The notes under the pieces were generated by a model. It made no database searches and was not told the DNA's origin. It saw nothing but the letters and a program-made list of their open reading frames with translations. DNA of 64,000 nucleotides, from assembly GCF_029873635.1 (NCBI RefSeq), contig NC_080420.1, forward strand, positions 31,115,032 to 31,179,031, read 5' to 3'. Within the stretch, counting starts at the first letter, position 1; each line of letters opens with the position of its first letter. Positions 11,225 to 21,167 of this stretch are shown piece after piece. The position numbers and the translations under genes were made by a program. The stretch comes from Malania oleifera (Eukaryota > Streptophyta > Magnoliopsida > Santalales > Ximeniaceae).

Positions 11225-11560
11225 GTACTGAGGATACATGACTTCTTAGAGCTAGTTGATAGAACCATAATAGTAGAGGAGAGTTTGCCGAAAGAGATTG
11301 AGATACAAAGCTAGAAGAAGAGGACTGCACCCTCGAGTTTTCAAGTGGGGTCTAGCTGAGGTCCTTGGAGAGGAGGTAGATCTGCGGGGGTCAGAGGTAG
11401 ACGGTAGAACACAGTGGATTCTAGGGTGGACAGTCTTATCCCACCTGCCTCAGATGTGGACGGAGACATCTAGGTGAGTTCCAAATGGGGGAGAATGTTT
11501 GCTACTGTTGTGGGAGACCTAGCCATATGGCTCGAACATGTCAAATACTGTTGATTTATG
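11225..11560 (+). pseudogene. Tekay gag, C-terminal part with zinc knuckle
   Basis: This continues gag after the solo LTR: a helix-like segment (FLELVDRTIIVEES near 11243-11290), a basic segment (KKRTAPSSFQ), then a CCHC zinc knuckle at about 11500-11541 (C-x2-C-x4-H-x4-C, reading CYCCGRPSHMARTC) that would bind RNA. Stop codons lie between these segments. The zinc ligands are intact although the frame is not. Confidence 0.85.
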
Positions 11561-11599
11561 CACTAGCTCTCAGACTGAATCAGGGTGGTCATCAGGCAC

Positions 11600-12000
11600 C
11601 TCGTGGAGGCTAAAAGAGGAACACGGCGCCAACGAGGGTATATGCGTTGACGCCGGGAGACGTCAAGACTGTTGGAGACGTTATCACAGGTACACTTACT
11701 ATATTATCATATAAAGTTATTGTTTTGTTTGACACAGGTGCCACCCATTCCTTTATATCAGCAGGGTATGTTAGAGTAACTAGGGTAGAGGCATAGTTAT
11801 TAGATGTAGAGTTTTTTGTGGCCACGCCGATGGGATCTCTGGTAAGATGTAGGAAGGTGCTTCGGAACTTTCCTGTAAGCATTTAAGAAAAAATACTACC
11901 AACTGATCTCATGGTACTAGATATATAGGGGTTTGATGTAATACTGGGTATTGATTGGCTAGCAACTAATGACGCTAGCATAGATTGCCATAAAAAAAAG
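11600..12000 (+). pseudogene. Tekay aspartic protease region
   Basis: The retroviral-type protease motif DTGATHSF starts at 11731, with the catalytic Asp-Thr-Gly intact. A downstream block near 11931-11975 matches the usual FDVILGIDWLA segment (frame VILGIDWLATNDA). The protease normally cleaves the polyprotein in the particle. There are stops near 11795, 11883 and 11928. A minus-strand open frame at 11610-11882 is a shadow. Confidence 0.8.
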
Positions 12001-12149
12001 AAGTGATTTTCAGATCCCCAGGTAAGCAAGAATACAAATTTTTGGGTTCACGTGTGCATGCCTCGCCACAGCTTGTATCAGCTATTCATGTAAGGAGACT
12101 GCTACAGGGTGGTTACCGGGGTATGTTGCCTATATAAAGGAATTTACAA

Positions 12150-13085
12150 AAGAAGAACTAAAACAAGGTGATATATCAGTAGTTAGAGAATTTCCAAATG
12201 TTTTTCTAGAGGAATTGCTTGGCTTACCACCAGACTGAGAGATTGAATTTGTTGTGGATCTATTACTAGAGTCAGCACCTGTATCTAAAGCACCATACCA
12301 TATGACTCCAGTCGAATTGAAGGAATTGAAAGATCAATTACAGGAGTTGCTGGATAAGGAATTTATAAGGCCTAGTGTGTTGCCCTGGGGAACACCAGTT
12401 CTATTCATGAAGAAGAAAGATGGGATCATGAGGTTGTGTATAGATTATAAGAAGATAAACAAACTGATAGTCAGGAATAAATATCCTCTTCCTAGGATCG
12501 ACGATTTATTTAATAAGCTCCAAGGGGCCCAGGTCTACTCCAAAATTGACCTGCGGTCTGGTTATCATCAAGTGAAAGTTAGAACATAGGACATTTCGAA
12601 AATAGCATTCCAAACCAGATATGGGCATTACGAATTTTTGGTGATGTCGTTTGGGTTGACTAATGTACCAGCAGTATTTATGGATTTAATGAATCGGGTG
12701 TTCCATTAGTACCTAGACCAGTTTATTGTGGTTTTCATTAATGATATATTGGTTTACTCGAGAAATTTTGAAGAGCACGAGCATCATTTGAGGTTGGTGT
12801 TACAAATATTAAGAGAAAGAAAGTTGTATGCAAAATTCAGGAAATGTGAATTCTGGTTAAGGCAGGTTACTTTCCTCGGGCATGTGATCTTGGAGGGTGA
12901 TATATTGGTTGACCTGAGTAAGATAGAGGTAGTGGTGAGTTGGGAAAGGCCAGGAAATTTCCACGAGGTCGAGAGTTTTCTGGGTTTAGCAAGTTACTAC
13001 TGACGCTTCGTAGATGGTTTCTCTAGATTATCGGGTCCATTAACATGACTTATGAGAAAAAAATGTGAAGTTTGATTGGACCGGT
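12150..13085 (+). pseudogene. Tekay reverse transcriptase
   Basis: Ty3/gypsy reverse transcriptase blocks are in order: [13 protein letters not shown] (near 12295), GFIRPS-like and [10 protein letters not shown] (near 12390), [10 protein letters not shown] (12435), [11 protein letters not shown] (12545), [14 protein letters not shown] (12618), then the active-site strand. The active site reads FIND (12734-12745) where the family has FIDD, so a catalytic aspartate is Asn in this copy. Stops interrupt at 12587, about 12708, 13001 and 13046. An extra base near 13060-13070 shifts the frame. It is inactive as read. Confidence 0.88.
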
Positions 13086-13089
13086 GATT

Positions 13090-13560
13090 ATGAGCAAAGT
13101 TTCCAGGTGTTAAAGCGGCGGTTGGTTTTAGCACCGGTACTGGCTATTCCATTAGGGGAGGATGGATTTGTAATATACAGTGATGCATCATTGAAGGGTC
13201 TTGGATGTGTGTTAATGTAGCATGGACGAGTCATTGCCTATGCATCTAGACAGCTTAAAGAATATGAAAAGAATTATCCTGTGCATGATTTAGAATTAGT
13301 TGTAGTGGTTTGTGCTTTAAAAGTCTAGAGGCATTATCTAGATGGTGGGAAATGCGAAATTTTCATGAATCATAAAAGCTTAAAATATTCCTTTACTCAT
13401 AAAAAGCTGAATATGAGGCAAAGAAGGTGGATAGAACTCATTAAAGATTATGACTACACTATTAGTTACCACCCAGGGAAAGCAAATGTGGTAGCAGATG
13501 CTCTGAGCAGGAAATCAGTGGGACCAACATTAGCAGCTATGGATGTTCAGCATCCGATCT
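13090..13560 (+). pseudogene. Tekay RNase H
   Basis: Motifs include VIYSDASLKGLGCVL (near 13170), [22 protein letters not shown] in part (near 13233-13300), the NHKSLKY block (13365; relatives have TDHKSLKY, so the aspartate is changed), [14 protein letters not shown] (13418) and [16 protein letters not shown] (13470). TAG codons at 13218 and 13326 sit where relatives have CAG and TGG. RNase H would degrade the RNA strand of the RNA-DNA hybrid. The C-terminal half is in one open frame with the integrase linker. Confidence 0.85.
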
Positions 13561-14620
13561 TGATGGATCTGGAGAGACTTGGCATAGATTTGGTAGAGGA
13601 TAATCCTCAGGCATTTATTACCGGCCTGGTTGTGCAACCTACGCTATATGAAAAAATTAAGGTCGCTCAGGGTGATGACGCAGAATTAGGAGAGGTAATA
13701 GTTAGAGTACAAGATGGTCAGGGAGAGGAGTTCAGTATCTCTAATGATGGAGCTCTGAGATTTCGCACCATATTATGTATGCTTGCAGATGATGATATTA
13801 GGATAACGATTTTAGAGGAGGCTCACAAATCTCTATACACAGTTTATCTTGGTAGTACTAAAATGTATAGGGATCTGCGAGAGTATTTCTAGAGGAATGG
13901 CATGAAAAGAAAGATTGCAGAATTTGTGCAACAGTGTTTGATGTGACAGCAGGTTAAAGCTGAGCACCAGAGACCGGTAGGGCAGTTACAGCCACTGTTT
14001 ATCCCTAAGTGGAAGTGGGACCACATATCTATAGACTTCGTCATTGGTCTACCACCAACACCGCATAGTCAGAATGGCATCTAGGTAATTGTTGATCGGC
14101 TAATGAAGACAACTCATTTTATACCTATTAAAGTTAGCTACCCTATGAATAGATTGGCAAAGATTTACATTCAAAAGATTGTTCGACCCAACGGAGTGCC
14201 AGTGTCTATAATCTCATACTGTAATCCACGTTTTACATCATGGTTTTGGAAGAGTTTACAGGAGGCTTTGAGGTCTCAGTTAGCATTCAGCACCGTTTTT
14301 CATTCTCAAACAGACAGTCAGACAGAGAGAATGATTCAGGTACTTGAGGATATGCTGTGAGCATGTGTATTTGACTTTGGGGGTAGCTGGACTCAGTATT
14401 TGCCGTTGGTTGAGTTTGCCTACAATAACAGCTATCAGGCCAGTATAGGCATGACACCTTATGAGGCGTTTTATGGTAGATGTCATTCTGCTCTATACTA
14501 GGATGAGCTAGGTGAGAGGCGAGTTTTGGGGCCAGAAATAGTGCACCAAGCATATGATAAAGTCTGACTTATTAGAGATAGAATCAGTGCAGCACAGAGT
14601 CGGTAGAAAAGCTAAGCCGA
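13561..14620 (+). pseudogene. Tekay integrase
   Basis: An H2C2-type zinc region (around 13840-13960, ending QQCLM then a stop) is followed by the catalytic core: [13 protein letters not shown] (14018-14055) with the first Asp, VIVDRLMKTTHFIPIK (14090), then SYCNPRFTS (near 14215), where the family has SDRDPRFTS so the second catalytic Asp is lost, and SQTDSQTER (14307) keeping the Glu. YNNSYQASIGMTPYEAFYGR follows near 14420. Stops lie at 14081, 14358, 14500 and 14566. This copy cannot catalyse integration. Confidence 0.87.
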
Positions 14621-14639
14621 TACTCGCCTTAGGAACTAG

Positions 14640-15070
14640 AATTTAAATTGGGTGACCATGTGTTTTTGAAAACAGCACCACTGAAGGAAGTAAAGAGGTT
14701 TGAAAAAAAGGGTAAGTTGAGCCCTAAGTTTATTGACCCTTTTGAGATACTTGAGAAGATTGGGTCAGTTGCCTATCGGCTAACTTTACCACTAGCTTTG
14801 TACAAAATACATGATGTATTTTATATTTCTATGTTAAGGAAATATGCCTAAAATCCTTCCCTATCATCAGTTATACAGAATTAGAATTCAGTGATGCTCT
14901 AACTTATAAGGAAGCTCCAGTATAGATCTTAGACAGAAAAGAACAGGAGTTACACAGTAAGAAAATACCACTAGTAAAACTCCTATGGAGGAATCACGCA
15001 GTGGAGGAAGCTTCTTAAGAGCTTGAAGAGGAAATCAGATAGAAATACCCACAACTTTTTAGTGAGGTAT
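14640..15070 (+). pseudogene. Integrase tail and chromodomain-like segment
   Basis: The plant Tekay/Del signature GDHVFLK (14648), KGKLSPKFIDPFEILEKIG and HDVFYISMLRKY (14812-14850) is followed, after stops, by KKIPLVKLLWRNHAVEEAS (near 14960) and KYPQLF (15040). The family's chromodomain ends in this VKVLWRNH-VEEATWE motif and is thought to steer integration to heterochromatin. Stops at 15015 and 15039 correspond to Trp and Gln codons in relatives. Confidence 0.82.
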
Positions 15071-15352
15071 AGTAGGGACTTTTAAGTTCAAGTAATGATA
15101 GTTTTATTCTGTTTAGTACAGGGTAGCGAATGTGTAGTTGAATTTTAGATTATAGGATAGGTAATATTTTGGTTTTGGGAGAATTTTCTTTCATGAGTAT
15201 ATTTGTAATCTCCCACAACCTTATATGTAACCATGGTATTCCTCCGCCACAAGTGAGGGTAATTAATAAAATAAGTAGCCTATTTTCTTTAATGGATGTT
15301 GTTTAGTACAGATAGAAGATTTCGAGGGCGAAATTTTATAAGGAGTGGAGAA
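15070..15352 (+). other. 3' untranslated region and polypurine tract of Tekay element
   Basis: Non-coding stretch between the chromodomain and the 3' LTR. It ends in the purine run aaggagtggagaa (15340-15352) that primes plus-strand DNA synthesis in this family. Confidence 0.8.
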
Positions 15353-16245
15353 TGTAAAGACCTAGAGAATTTATGGTAATTAAAAAATAAAAGAAATGAG
15401 GAAGTAAAGGAAAATTCTAGGAAGGTCAGCAGGGTCTCGTCAACGAATGTGGAGCATTCGTCGACGAACAGGCTATTGGGATCGTCGACGTGGATACATG
15501 TCTTGTTGACGAGAAGATACTAAGAGGATGGTTTTCAGGACCTGAATTTCATCGACGAGGAGCAAGGGTTCATCGATGAAACTCCTTTTTGGACTTGTTG
15601 ACGAGGTGATGTGGCTCATCGACGAGGTCACGTGTCAATACATTTATAAATATGCAGGAAACGAGTTTTAGCGAAGGAATTGTTTCTCTTTCTCACTTTC
15701 TCTCTCTAAAAAATGGGAGTCTCTCACTTCTCCCTAAGTTTTTGGTTCTGTCTCTCCCTGCTTCGACGATCAAAAGCTACTACGGTGATCCTGGGGATAT
15801 TCTCCATAACATAGCCAGAGTGAAATGTCGATTTAAGAAGTTTGGGAACCATCCTAAAACCAGGATGAGTGGATTATTTGAGCATTTTCAATATTACCCA
15901 GTTCATTTGAGTTCAGATTTAGTATTATATGCGAATATACTAGAGTTTTGTGAAGTAAAATTTGAGTATTATATTTTTCAAGAATAGGGTGTTTTGAAAC
16001 CCTACAGACAGGGGTTGGGGACCCTAATGAATATTTTCAGGAGCCTAGGTAAATTATAATCCAGAAATTACGAGTATGTAGGTTCTGGGTAATATAGTTA
16101 ATTTACTGAAAATATGTATATGGGTGTTATTTCAGGATTTTGGGGATAGTACGTCGTGTGCGTGAGGATTAAGCTAGAGGCATGCCTCTCAGCCAATTAG
16201 GTAAGAGAGATATGCTATGCTAGAAATTTTAGCAAGTTTACCAAG

Positions 16246-16283
<38 letters not shown>

Positions 16284-17565
16284 TTTATTATTTAGTTTTT
16301 TCCAAAATATGAGTTTTATTATTTGTGTGGCCTGAGTGGATATTTTCCTGATACAGAATTTATGTAGTTTTTTCAGAATATCATGATTTACAGTATATAC
16401 ATATATAGACAAATATTTACTAGACAGATATTTATCAGACAAGTATTACAGATATTTTTCAAACGAGTATTTTACCGTAGTTACAGAATGCCATGTTTTC
16501 CAAAACCATAACACTCAGACTTTACAGATTATACAGTTAGATATTACAATCGTACATACAGTTATTTTATTCAGATATTACAATATTTATAGATCAGATT
16601 TATAGTGTTATGGTTATTTTGGAAACATGATGAAAACGATAGGGTAATTATAGTAATTATATATACAGTATTAGATCTCTGATGAATTATTTCAGATAGA
16701 TTCAGTTAGCAGAGCATGGTATCATTTCTATTTTTCATATCAGAGTGCAACTACATATCTCAGATAGTGTGTGGATTCTATCAACTGTGCCTAGAGAGTT
16801 TGCAGTCTCCCCAGTACTTTGGGTTAAGGGGGCCCGGTTTGACGAGGTAGTTTTCCAGTTCTGTGCTTAGGAGAAGATGCAGTTTGGCAGGGCTGAGGAT
16901 TGGTAGAGTACATTTGACTTACCTAGTAGGCTAACTAGGATTAAGTCCTACCTTCGGGGCCGCACAACCCTATTATGAGGGGTTAAATCATGACATACAA
17001 TTTTTCAGGGAAAAATCTTAGTTATGTATATGTATACAAATTTATAGAATTTTCAGAAAAAATAGTATGATATTAGAAGTCTGAAAATAGAAAACTTAGA
17101 TGATACAGTTTTAAACTATGATAAATGCAAGTTATACTCTATATTGATTTGCCAACTTATACAGTTTCAGATATTGTCATTATAGTATTTATGCAACTCG
17201 GTCACCACACACTAGTAATAGTATATTTCCACTTACTAAGCGTCATTTTATCCTAATAATTTAACATTTTTCAGATGAACTAGATAGGCGAGCAGATCAA
17301 GCTCACAAATAGAGAGATCTTTTGTTTTGCCCTGTTTATAGGGTAAGTGTATTCAGAGGATTATGTTTTTGAACAAATGGTACTGGGGTGATGTGTAAAT
17401 ATGTATATATGGTTTGGAAACACTAAATTTTGGTATTGTATATATGGGTGTATGACTTTATGTTTTTCGATGCATAGGTGTGTCAATTTGTATACAGGGA
17501 TACCTCAGTGCCCATTTGAGGCTTGAGATGCTATAGCAGGTATAATAGGGGTATCAAAGTAATTT
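15353..17565 (+). repeat. 3' LTR of Tekay element, right end truncated
   Basis: Pairs with 5554-7800. It starts tgtaaagacct and follows the 5' LTR to gtaattta (7755 / 17565), where the sequence switches to TRIM LTR. G-box CACGTG at 15629-15634 and TATAAATA at 15645-15652 are clearer here than in the 5' LTR. The donor-like site is altered to ggatgagt (about 15862). Confidence 0.9.
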
Positions 17566-17606
17566 ACTACCCATATAAATAAGGTGCACCTTTCTTTTCG
17601 AGAGCC

Positions 17607-17684
17607 TTCCCATAAGAACCTCACGGTTAAGCATGCTTAACTTGGAGTAATTTTGGGATGGGTGACCTTCTGGGAAGTTTTCTC
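17607..17684 (+). pseudogene. 5S rRNA-like segment in TRIM LTR 1
   Basis: It matches the plant 5S rRNA internal promoter region: a box-A-like ggttaagcatgctt, then gggatgggtgacc and ttctgggaagt as box C. It is diverged from genuine 5S and lacks the 5S ends, so it is not a ribosomal gene. In Cassandra elements such blocks can carry RNA polymerase III promoters; activity here is unknown. Confidence 0.85.
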
Positions 17685-18034
17685 AAGAAGCGTGTGAGTG
17701 AGGACAAAACACACTGAAAAAGACACGTGTTGGCATGTGGGGTCAGTCATTAGTCTGATAAGGCCCGCCCCCTGTTTTTTGGTCCAAGTGGAGGAGGAGA
17801 GATGTAGTGCTTCCTAGAAGACCCAGGTTGGGGCGTTACGAAATGGTATCAAAGCAATTACCCAGTTGGAAGTGTGATAAGATTCACATCGCCCAGGTTT
17901 GGAAATGTGGGTTCGTAATGAGGACGTTGCGTTCTGTAAGTGGGGGAGAATGTCATACCCCGTGGAAGAAAGGCTTAAAAAGGATTTGATGTTACTACCC
18001 ATATTAACAAGGTGTACCTTTCTTTTGGGGAGCC

Positions 18035-18112
18035 TTCCTATAAGTACCTCATGGTTTAGCGTGCTTAGCTTGGAGTAATCTTGGGATGGGTGACCTTCTG
18101 GGAAGTTTTCTC
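18035..18112 (+). pseudogene. 5S rRNA-like segment in TRIM LTR 2
   Basis: Box A reads ggtttagcgtgctt and box C gggatgggtgacc. The first half matches LTR 3 and the rest of this LTR matches LTR 1, so the LTR is a recombinant with its joint inside the 5S-like block. Confidence 0.85.
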
Positions 18113-18462
18113 AAGAAGCGTGTGAGTGAGGACAAAACACACTGAAAAAGACACGTGTTGGCATGTGGGGTCAGTCATTAGTCTGATAAGGCCCGCCCCC
18201 TGTTTTTTGGTCCAAGTGGAGGAGGAGAGATGTAGTGCTTCCTAGAAGACCCAGGTTGGGGCGTTACGAAATGGTATCAAAGCAATTACCCAGTTGGAAG
18301 TGTGATAAGATTCACATCGCCCAGGTTTGGAAATGTGGGTTCGTAATGAGGACGTTGCGTTCTGTAAGTGGGGGAGAATGTCATACCCCGTGGAAGAAAG
18401 GCTTAAAAAGGATTTGATGTTACTACCCATATTAACAAGGTGTACCTTTCTTTTGGGGAGCC

Positions 18463-18540
18463 TTCCTATAAGTACCTCATGGTTTAGCGTGCTTAGCTTG
18501 GAGTAATCTTGGGATGGGTGACCTTCTGGGAAGTTTTCTC
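18463..18540 (+). pseudogene. 5S rRNA-like segment in TRIM LTR 3
   Basis: Same left half as LTR 2. Downstream of ttctgggaagttttctc it diverges (tggaagtgtgtgagtaagg), marking the original right-hand LTR. Confidence 0.85.
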
Positions 18541-18697
18541 TGGAAGTGTGTGAGTAAGGACAAAACACACTGAAAAGACACGTGTTGGTCTGTGGTATTA
18601 GTCATTAGTCCGATAAAGCCCACCCCCCCTATTTTCTAGTCCGTATGGAGGAGGAGAGACATAGTGCTCCCTGGAAGACCCAGGTCGGGGCGTTACA

Positions 18698-21055
18698 ACT
18701 CTAGCCGTAGTCACCTTCCCCAACTCCTATGCACACAAAACCCATTACCATCACACCTCAACCTCTCTCTTTCTCTCTCTATACTCGCATGCTCATATGG
18801 GGGTCCATAGGCTAGGTGGGCTAGGTGGCTGTCTTTGTAGTTGATTTGTAAATACCCCCTAGACCGCTGATGCTTAGATAGACATCGGGGTTTTCACATT
18901 GAGGTTTGAAGGCTCTAGTTCTGACATGCTTTCGTAAACTCTTTCGGCCACAAGTAAGGTAGCCTTGAATAATTGACGCTGAGCCTTTTTAGGTATCTCC
19001 ATTTTCTAATTTTTTCTTTTGGCTTTGGGCTCGTTGATTGCTATCTAGCCGTGGTAGATTGGAATTTTACAATGAGTGTTTTGTTTGTTTTATACCATTT
19101 CAATCTAACCTCTGTTTTGCTGCAAATTCCTGAATCTTTTGAAATCATGTGGTGGAAACCAATTTTCGATAAAATAATGTGGAGTTAAGTTTAGCTAAAA
19201 ACTCGGTTTGTGTTTTGTAAAACCAGTTGGGTTTAATACAATATTGTCATTGAAAAATTAGATTCAGTTGAAGAATGTTGGGTTATTGAAACCAATCTGC
19301 ATTCAGAATAATGTTGAGTTCTAAATCAAGAACCAAACTGTTTGAAAATCAGTTTTTGTCATAAGGAAAACCTTTGTTAAAATAAATTTGGTTTGAATGT
19401 GGTTGAAAATTAGTTTGGTTTGAATATCAAACGAAATCAAAAAAGCAGAGGTGATTTAAAATTAGACGGTGTTTGAAAATTTATTGGTGTGTTGAGAGAA
19501 GGTATGGATTCTCAAATCCATCTAGGCTACCTTTGAAACTCATATCAATTGCTACATTGAGAGTTAAGTTTGGAAATCAATTTGTGCACTGGTTTAGAAC
19601 GCAGTTGCAAGCTTTTTGGATGATAAATCATTTTGTAAACTAGTGTAAAATGGTAGCATAGAAATCAGCTTGACATTCAGGTTATAGGCTAATTTGTAAG
19701 TTAGATCAAGCCTTGAGTTGGTAGCTTCAGTTGGGGTTAGGTTTGGGGTTTAAGATTAGAAATTGATTTGAAGAGGAAATAGGGTGTGGGGCTTTTCTCA
19801 CTTAACACTAGTAGTTTCTGTTCTATCCTACATGTGGATTTCTACTTTGTTAATATGTTGTATCATTGCTTTTAAAAAATTGTTGTATCATATTTGTGTA
19901 CTGTATTGCTATCGATACTTTCCTTGTGCAATACAACCAGGAACAATAGAACCATAATCACATAACTTGGCACAAGTTATGTGCTCAGCCAAGAAATTGA
20001 CACACTTTATACACACACTAAAACATCGCGCACACTTACACACACACACCTGCACAAACATTAAAGCACACACTTCATACATGCACTAAAACACACATTG
20101 TTCGCAGACACACACACACATGCACACACACTAAAGCACATACCTCATGCACACACTAAAACACACACTGACTCACGCACTGTTTGCACACACTTACACA
20201 CACTGAAACACACACTAACTCATGCACCGCATGCACACACACACTTATGCACACTTTTACACTCACTATCACATAGTTGTGAACACTTTCACGGTTGACT
20301 CGCTAAACCGATTTCAAACCAGTTTTCTTATTTTTATTTATTTATTTATTTTTGTATTTTATTATTTATTTGTTTAAAAATTCATGAAAAATATTGAAAA
20401 ATCCCCCCAAAATTCAGAAAATTAGAGAAAAATCAGAAAAATGTTTTTGAGGTCCAGAATATTGTTTTGCAAACTTTTCATCTAGAATGAGTTCAAAAAT
20501 CTCCCAAGAATTTCAATATATATATATATATATATATATATCATTTAATACTTAGAAAACTCCCACAAAATTTCAAAATTCTGGGAGTTTATTTTTCATA
20601 ACATATTTTCTTGATTTTCTTCCCTATGATTTCAAAAGTGGGCATGGACTCTTTGGAGTATTGTATGCTTTAGTTCTAAGGGAATATATGTATTATGTAA
20701 ATATTTGTGTGATTTAGTATTTTGCATGTGTATGTGTATTTTTGCCGTCTTTCTAAGGGAGTAAAATAAAAACTGCTAAATTTAATTTGGGGATAATTTT
20801 CTAATTAATTAGGTACCGTTCATAGAACGGGCGTGTAGGGGATGCAAATACCTTCCCCTCACGTAACTGAACTCCTGATCCCTACTTTGGTAACGCAGAA
20901 TGATTTTACCCTTAATTGGGTAGTAACCAAGTGTTCTAACCACATTCCAAACGGTTAGTGGCGACTCCATCATCTATTTTTTTTGAAAATATTGAAACCA
21001 CTTTTTTTATTTCGCCTACTTGGGCCACCCTCACTCCATTGGGAATGTTGGGACA
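18698..21055 (+). other. Right arm of TGTAGACA element copy A: no gene
   Basis: It holds AT-rich sequence, a degenerate CA-rich minisatellite (about 19990-20280), an (AT)n tract at about 20517-20541, and the conserved LTR right end shared with 10780-11224. Open frames at 18973-19188 and 20098-20298 have no recognisable domain, and the latter is the CA repeat. Confidence 0.7.
19990..20280. repeat. Degenerate CA-rich minisatellite
   Basis: Repeats of cacacacactaaa(g/a)cacaca with decayed spacers (atgcac, actcac). Not present in copy B of the same LTR family. Confidence 0.85.
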
Positions 21056-21060
21056 TCGTG

Positions 21061-21167
21061 CATCCCATTCCTTTTTATTGTGACGTGCAGCTTTCAAAGA
21101 TCTCTCAAACTCTATTGCATTTAAAAAAATCAGTCCAATCATTGCAAACTTTCACCATATTCAGCTC
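21061..21167 (-). pseudogene. XS-domain (FDM-like) fragment, array continuation
   Basis: This continues the array from 4301 across the TGTAGACA insertion. On the minus strand it reads the XS block IFLNAIEFERSLKAARH and KKEWDAR. It is cut at 21167 by the next LTR insertion. Confidence 0.75.

Larger units (their letters stand above)
5554..17565 (+). mobile_element. Tekay-type chromovirus (Ty3/gypsy), degenerate
   Basis: The order is 5' LTR (5554-7800), primer site, gag, protease, reverse transcriptase, RNase H, integrase, chromodomain-like tail, polypurine tract and 3' LTR (15353-17565). Gag is split by a solo LTR (8791-11224). The polyprotein carries many stops and at least one frameshift, so the copy cannot be autonomous. 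The last 50 bp or so of the 3' LTR are missing where it meets the TRIM. The left flank is gctct; the sequence after the TRIM is actct, a possible imperfect target duplication for the joined unit. Confidence 0.9.
17566..18697 (+). mobile_element. Cassandra-type TRIM, tandem LTR-int-LTR-int-LTR
   Basis: Three LTR copies (17566-17840 lacking about 41 bp at the left, 17951-18268, 18379-18697) are separated by two internal domains of about 110 bp. Each LTR starts tgtcatacccc, carries a 5S-rRNA-like block and ends ggggcgttac(a). The internals begin with aaatggtatcaaagc, a tRNA-iMet-type primer site, and end with a purine tract gtgggggagaa. This is the layout of the non-coding Cassandra retrotransposons. 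The two 428-bp periods (from about 17655) look identical, so a recent unequal crossover made the extra unit. The identical 60-residue open frames at 17807 and 18235 are shadows. Confidence 0.87.
4307..21055 (+). mobile_element. Solo-LTR-like element, TGTAGACA family, copy A (interrupted)
   Basis: The element starts tgtagacacccc and ends gttgggaca. It is flanked by perfect 5-bp target duplications tcgtg (4302-4306 and 21056-21060), and the XS-array sequence reads continuously across the empty site. Its own sequence is 4307-5553 plus 18698-21055, about 3.6 kb. The middle is the chromovirus/TRIM block. A second copy at 8791-11224 shares both ends and the conserved right part (ggtaccRttc hairpin, then ggcgactcc). 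There is no internal domain or coding sequence. I read it as a solo LTR of a large Ty3/gypsy element, possibly Tat/Ogre-like; a non-autonomous element is the alternative. Confidence 0.85.

Noticed and set aside
17807..18417. Two identical 60-residue open frames
   Set aside because: They span TRIM LTR, primer site and internal domain; identity reflects the 428-bp duplication.
17607..18540. Cluster of 5S rRNA genes
   Set aside because: Similarity covers only the internal promoter part, the ends of 5S are missing, and the blocks are embedded in LTRs with primer and polypurine sites, which is the Cassandra layout.
20098..20298. His/Thr-rich 66-residue open frame
   Set aside because: It is the CA-rich minisatellite in an LTR.
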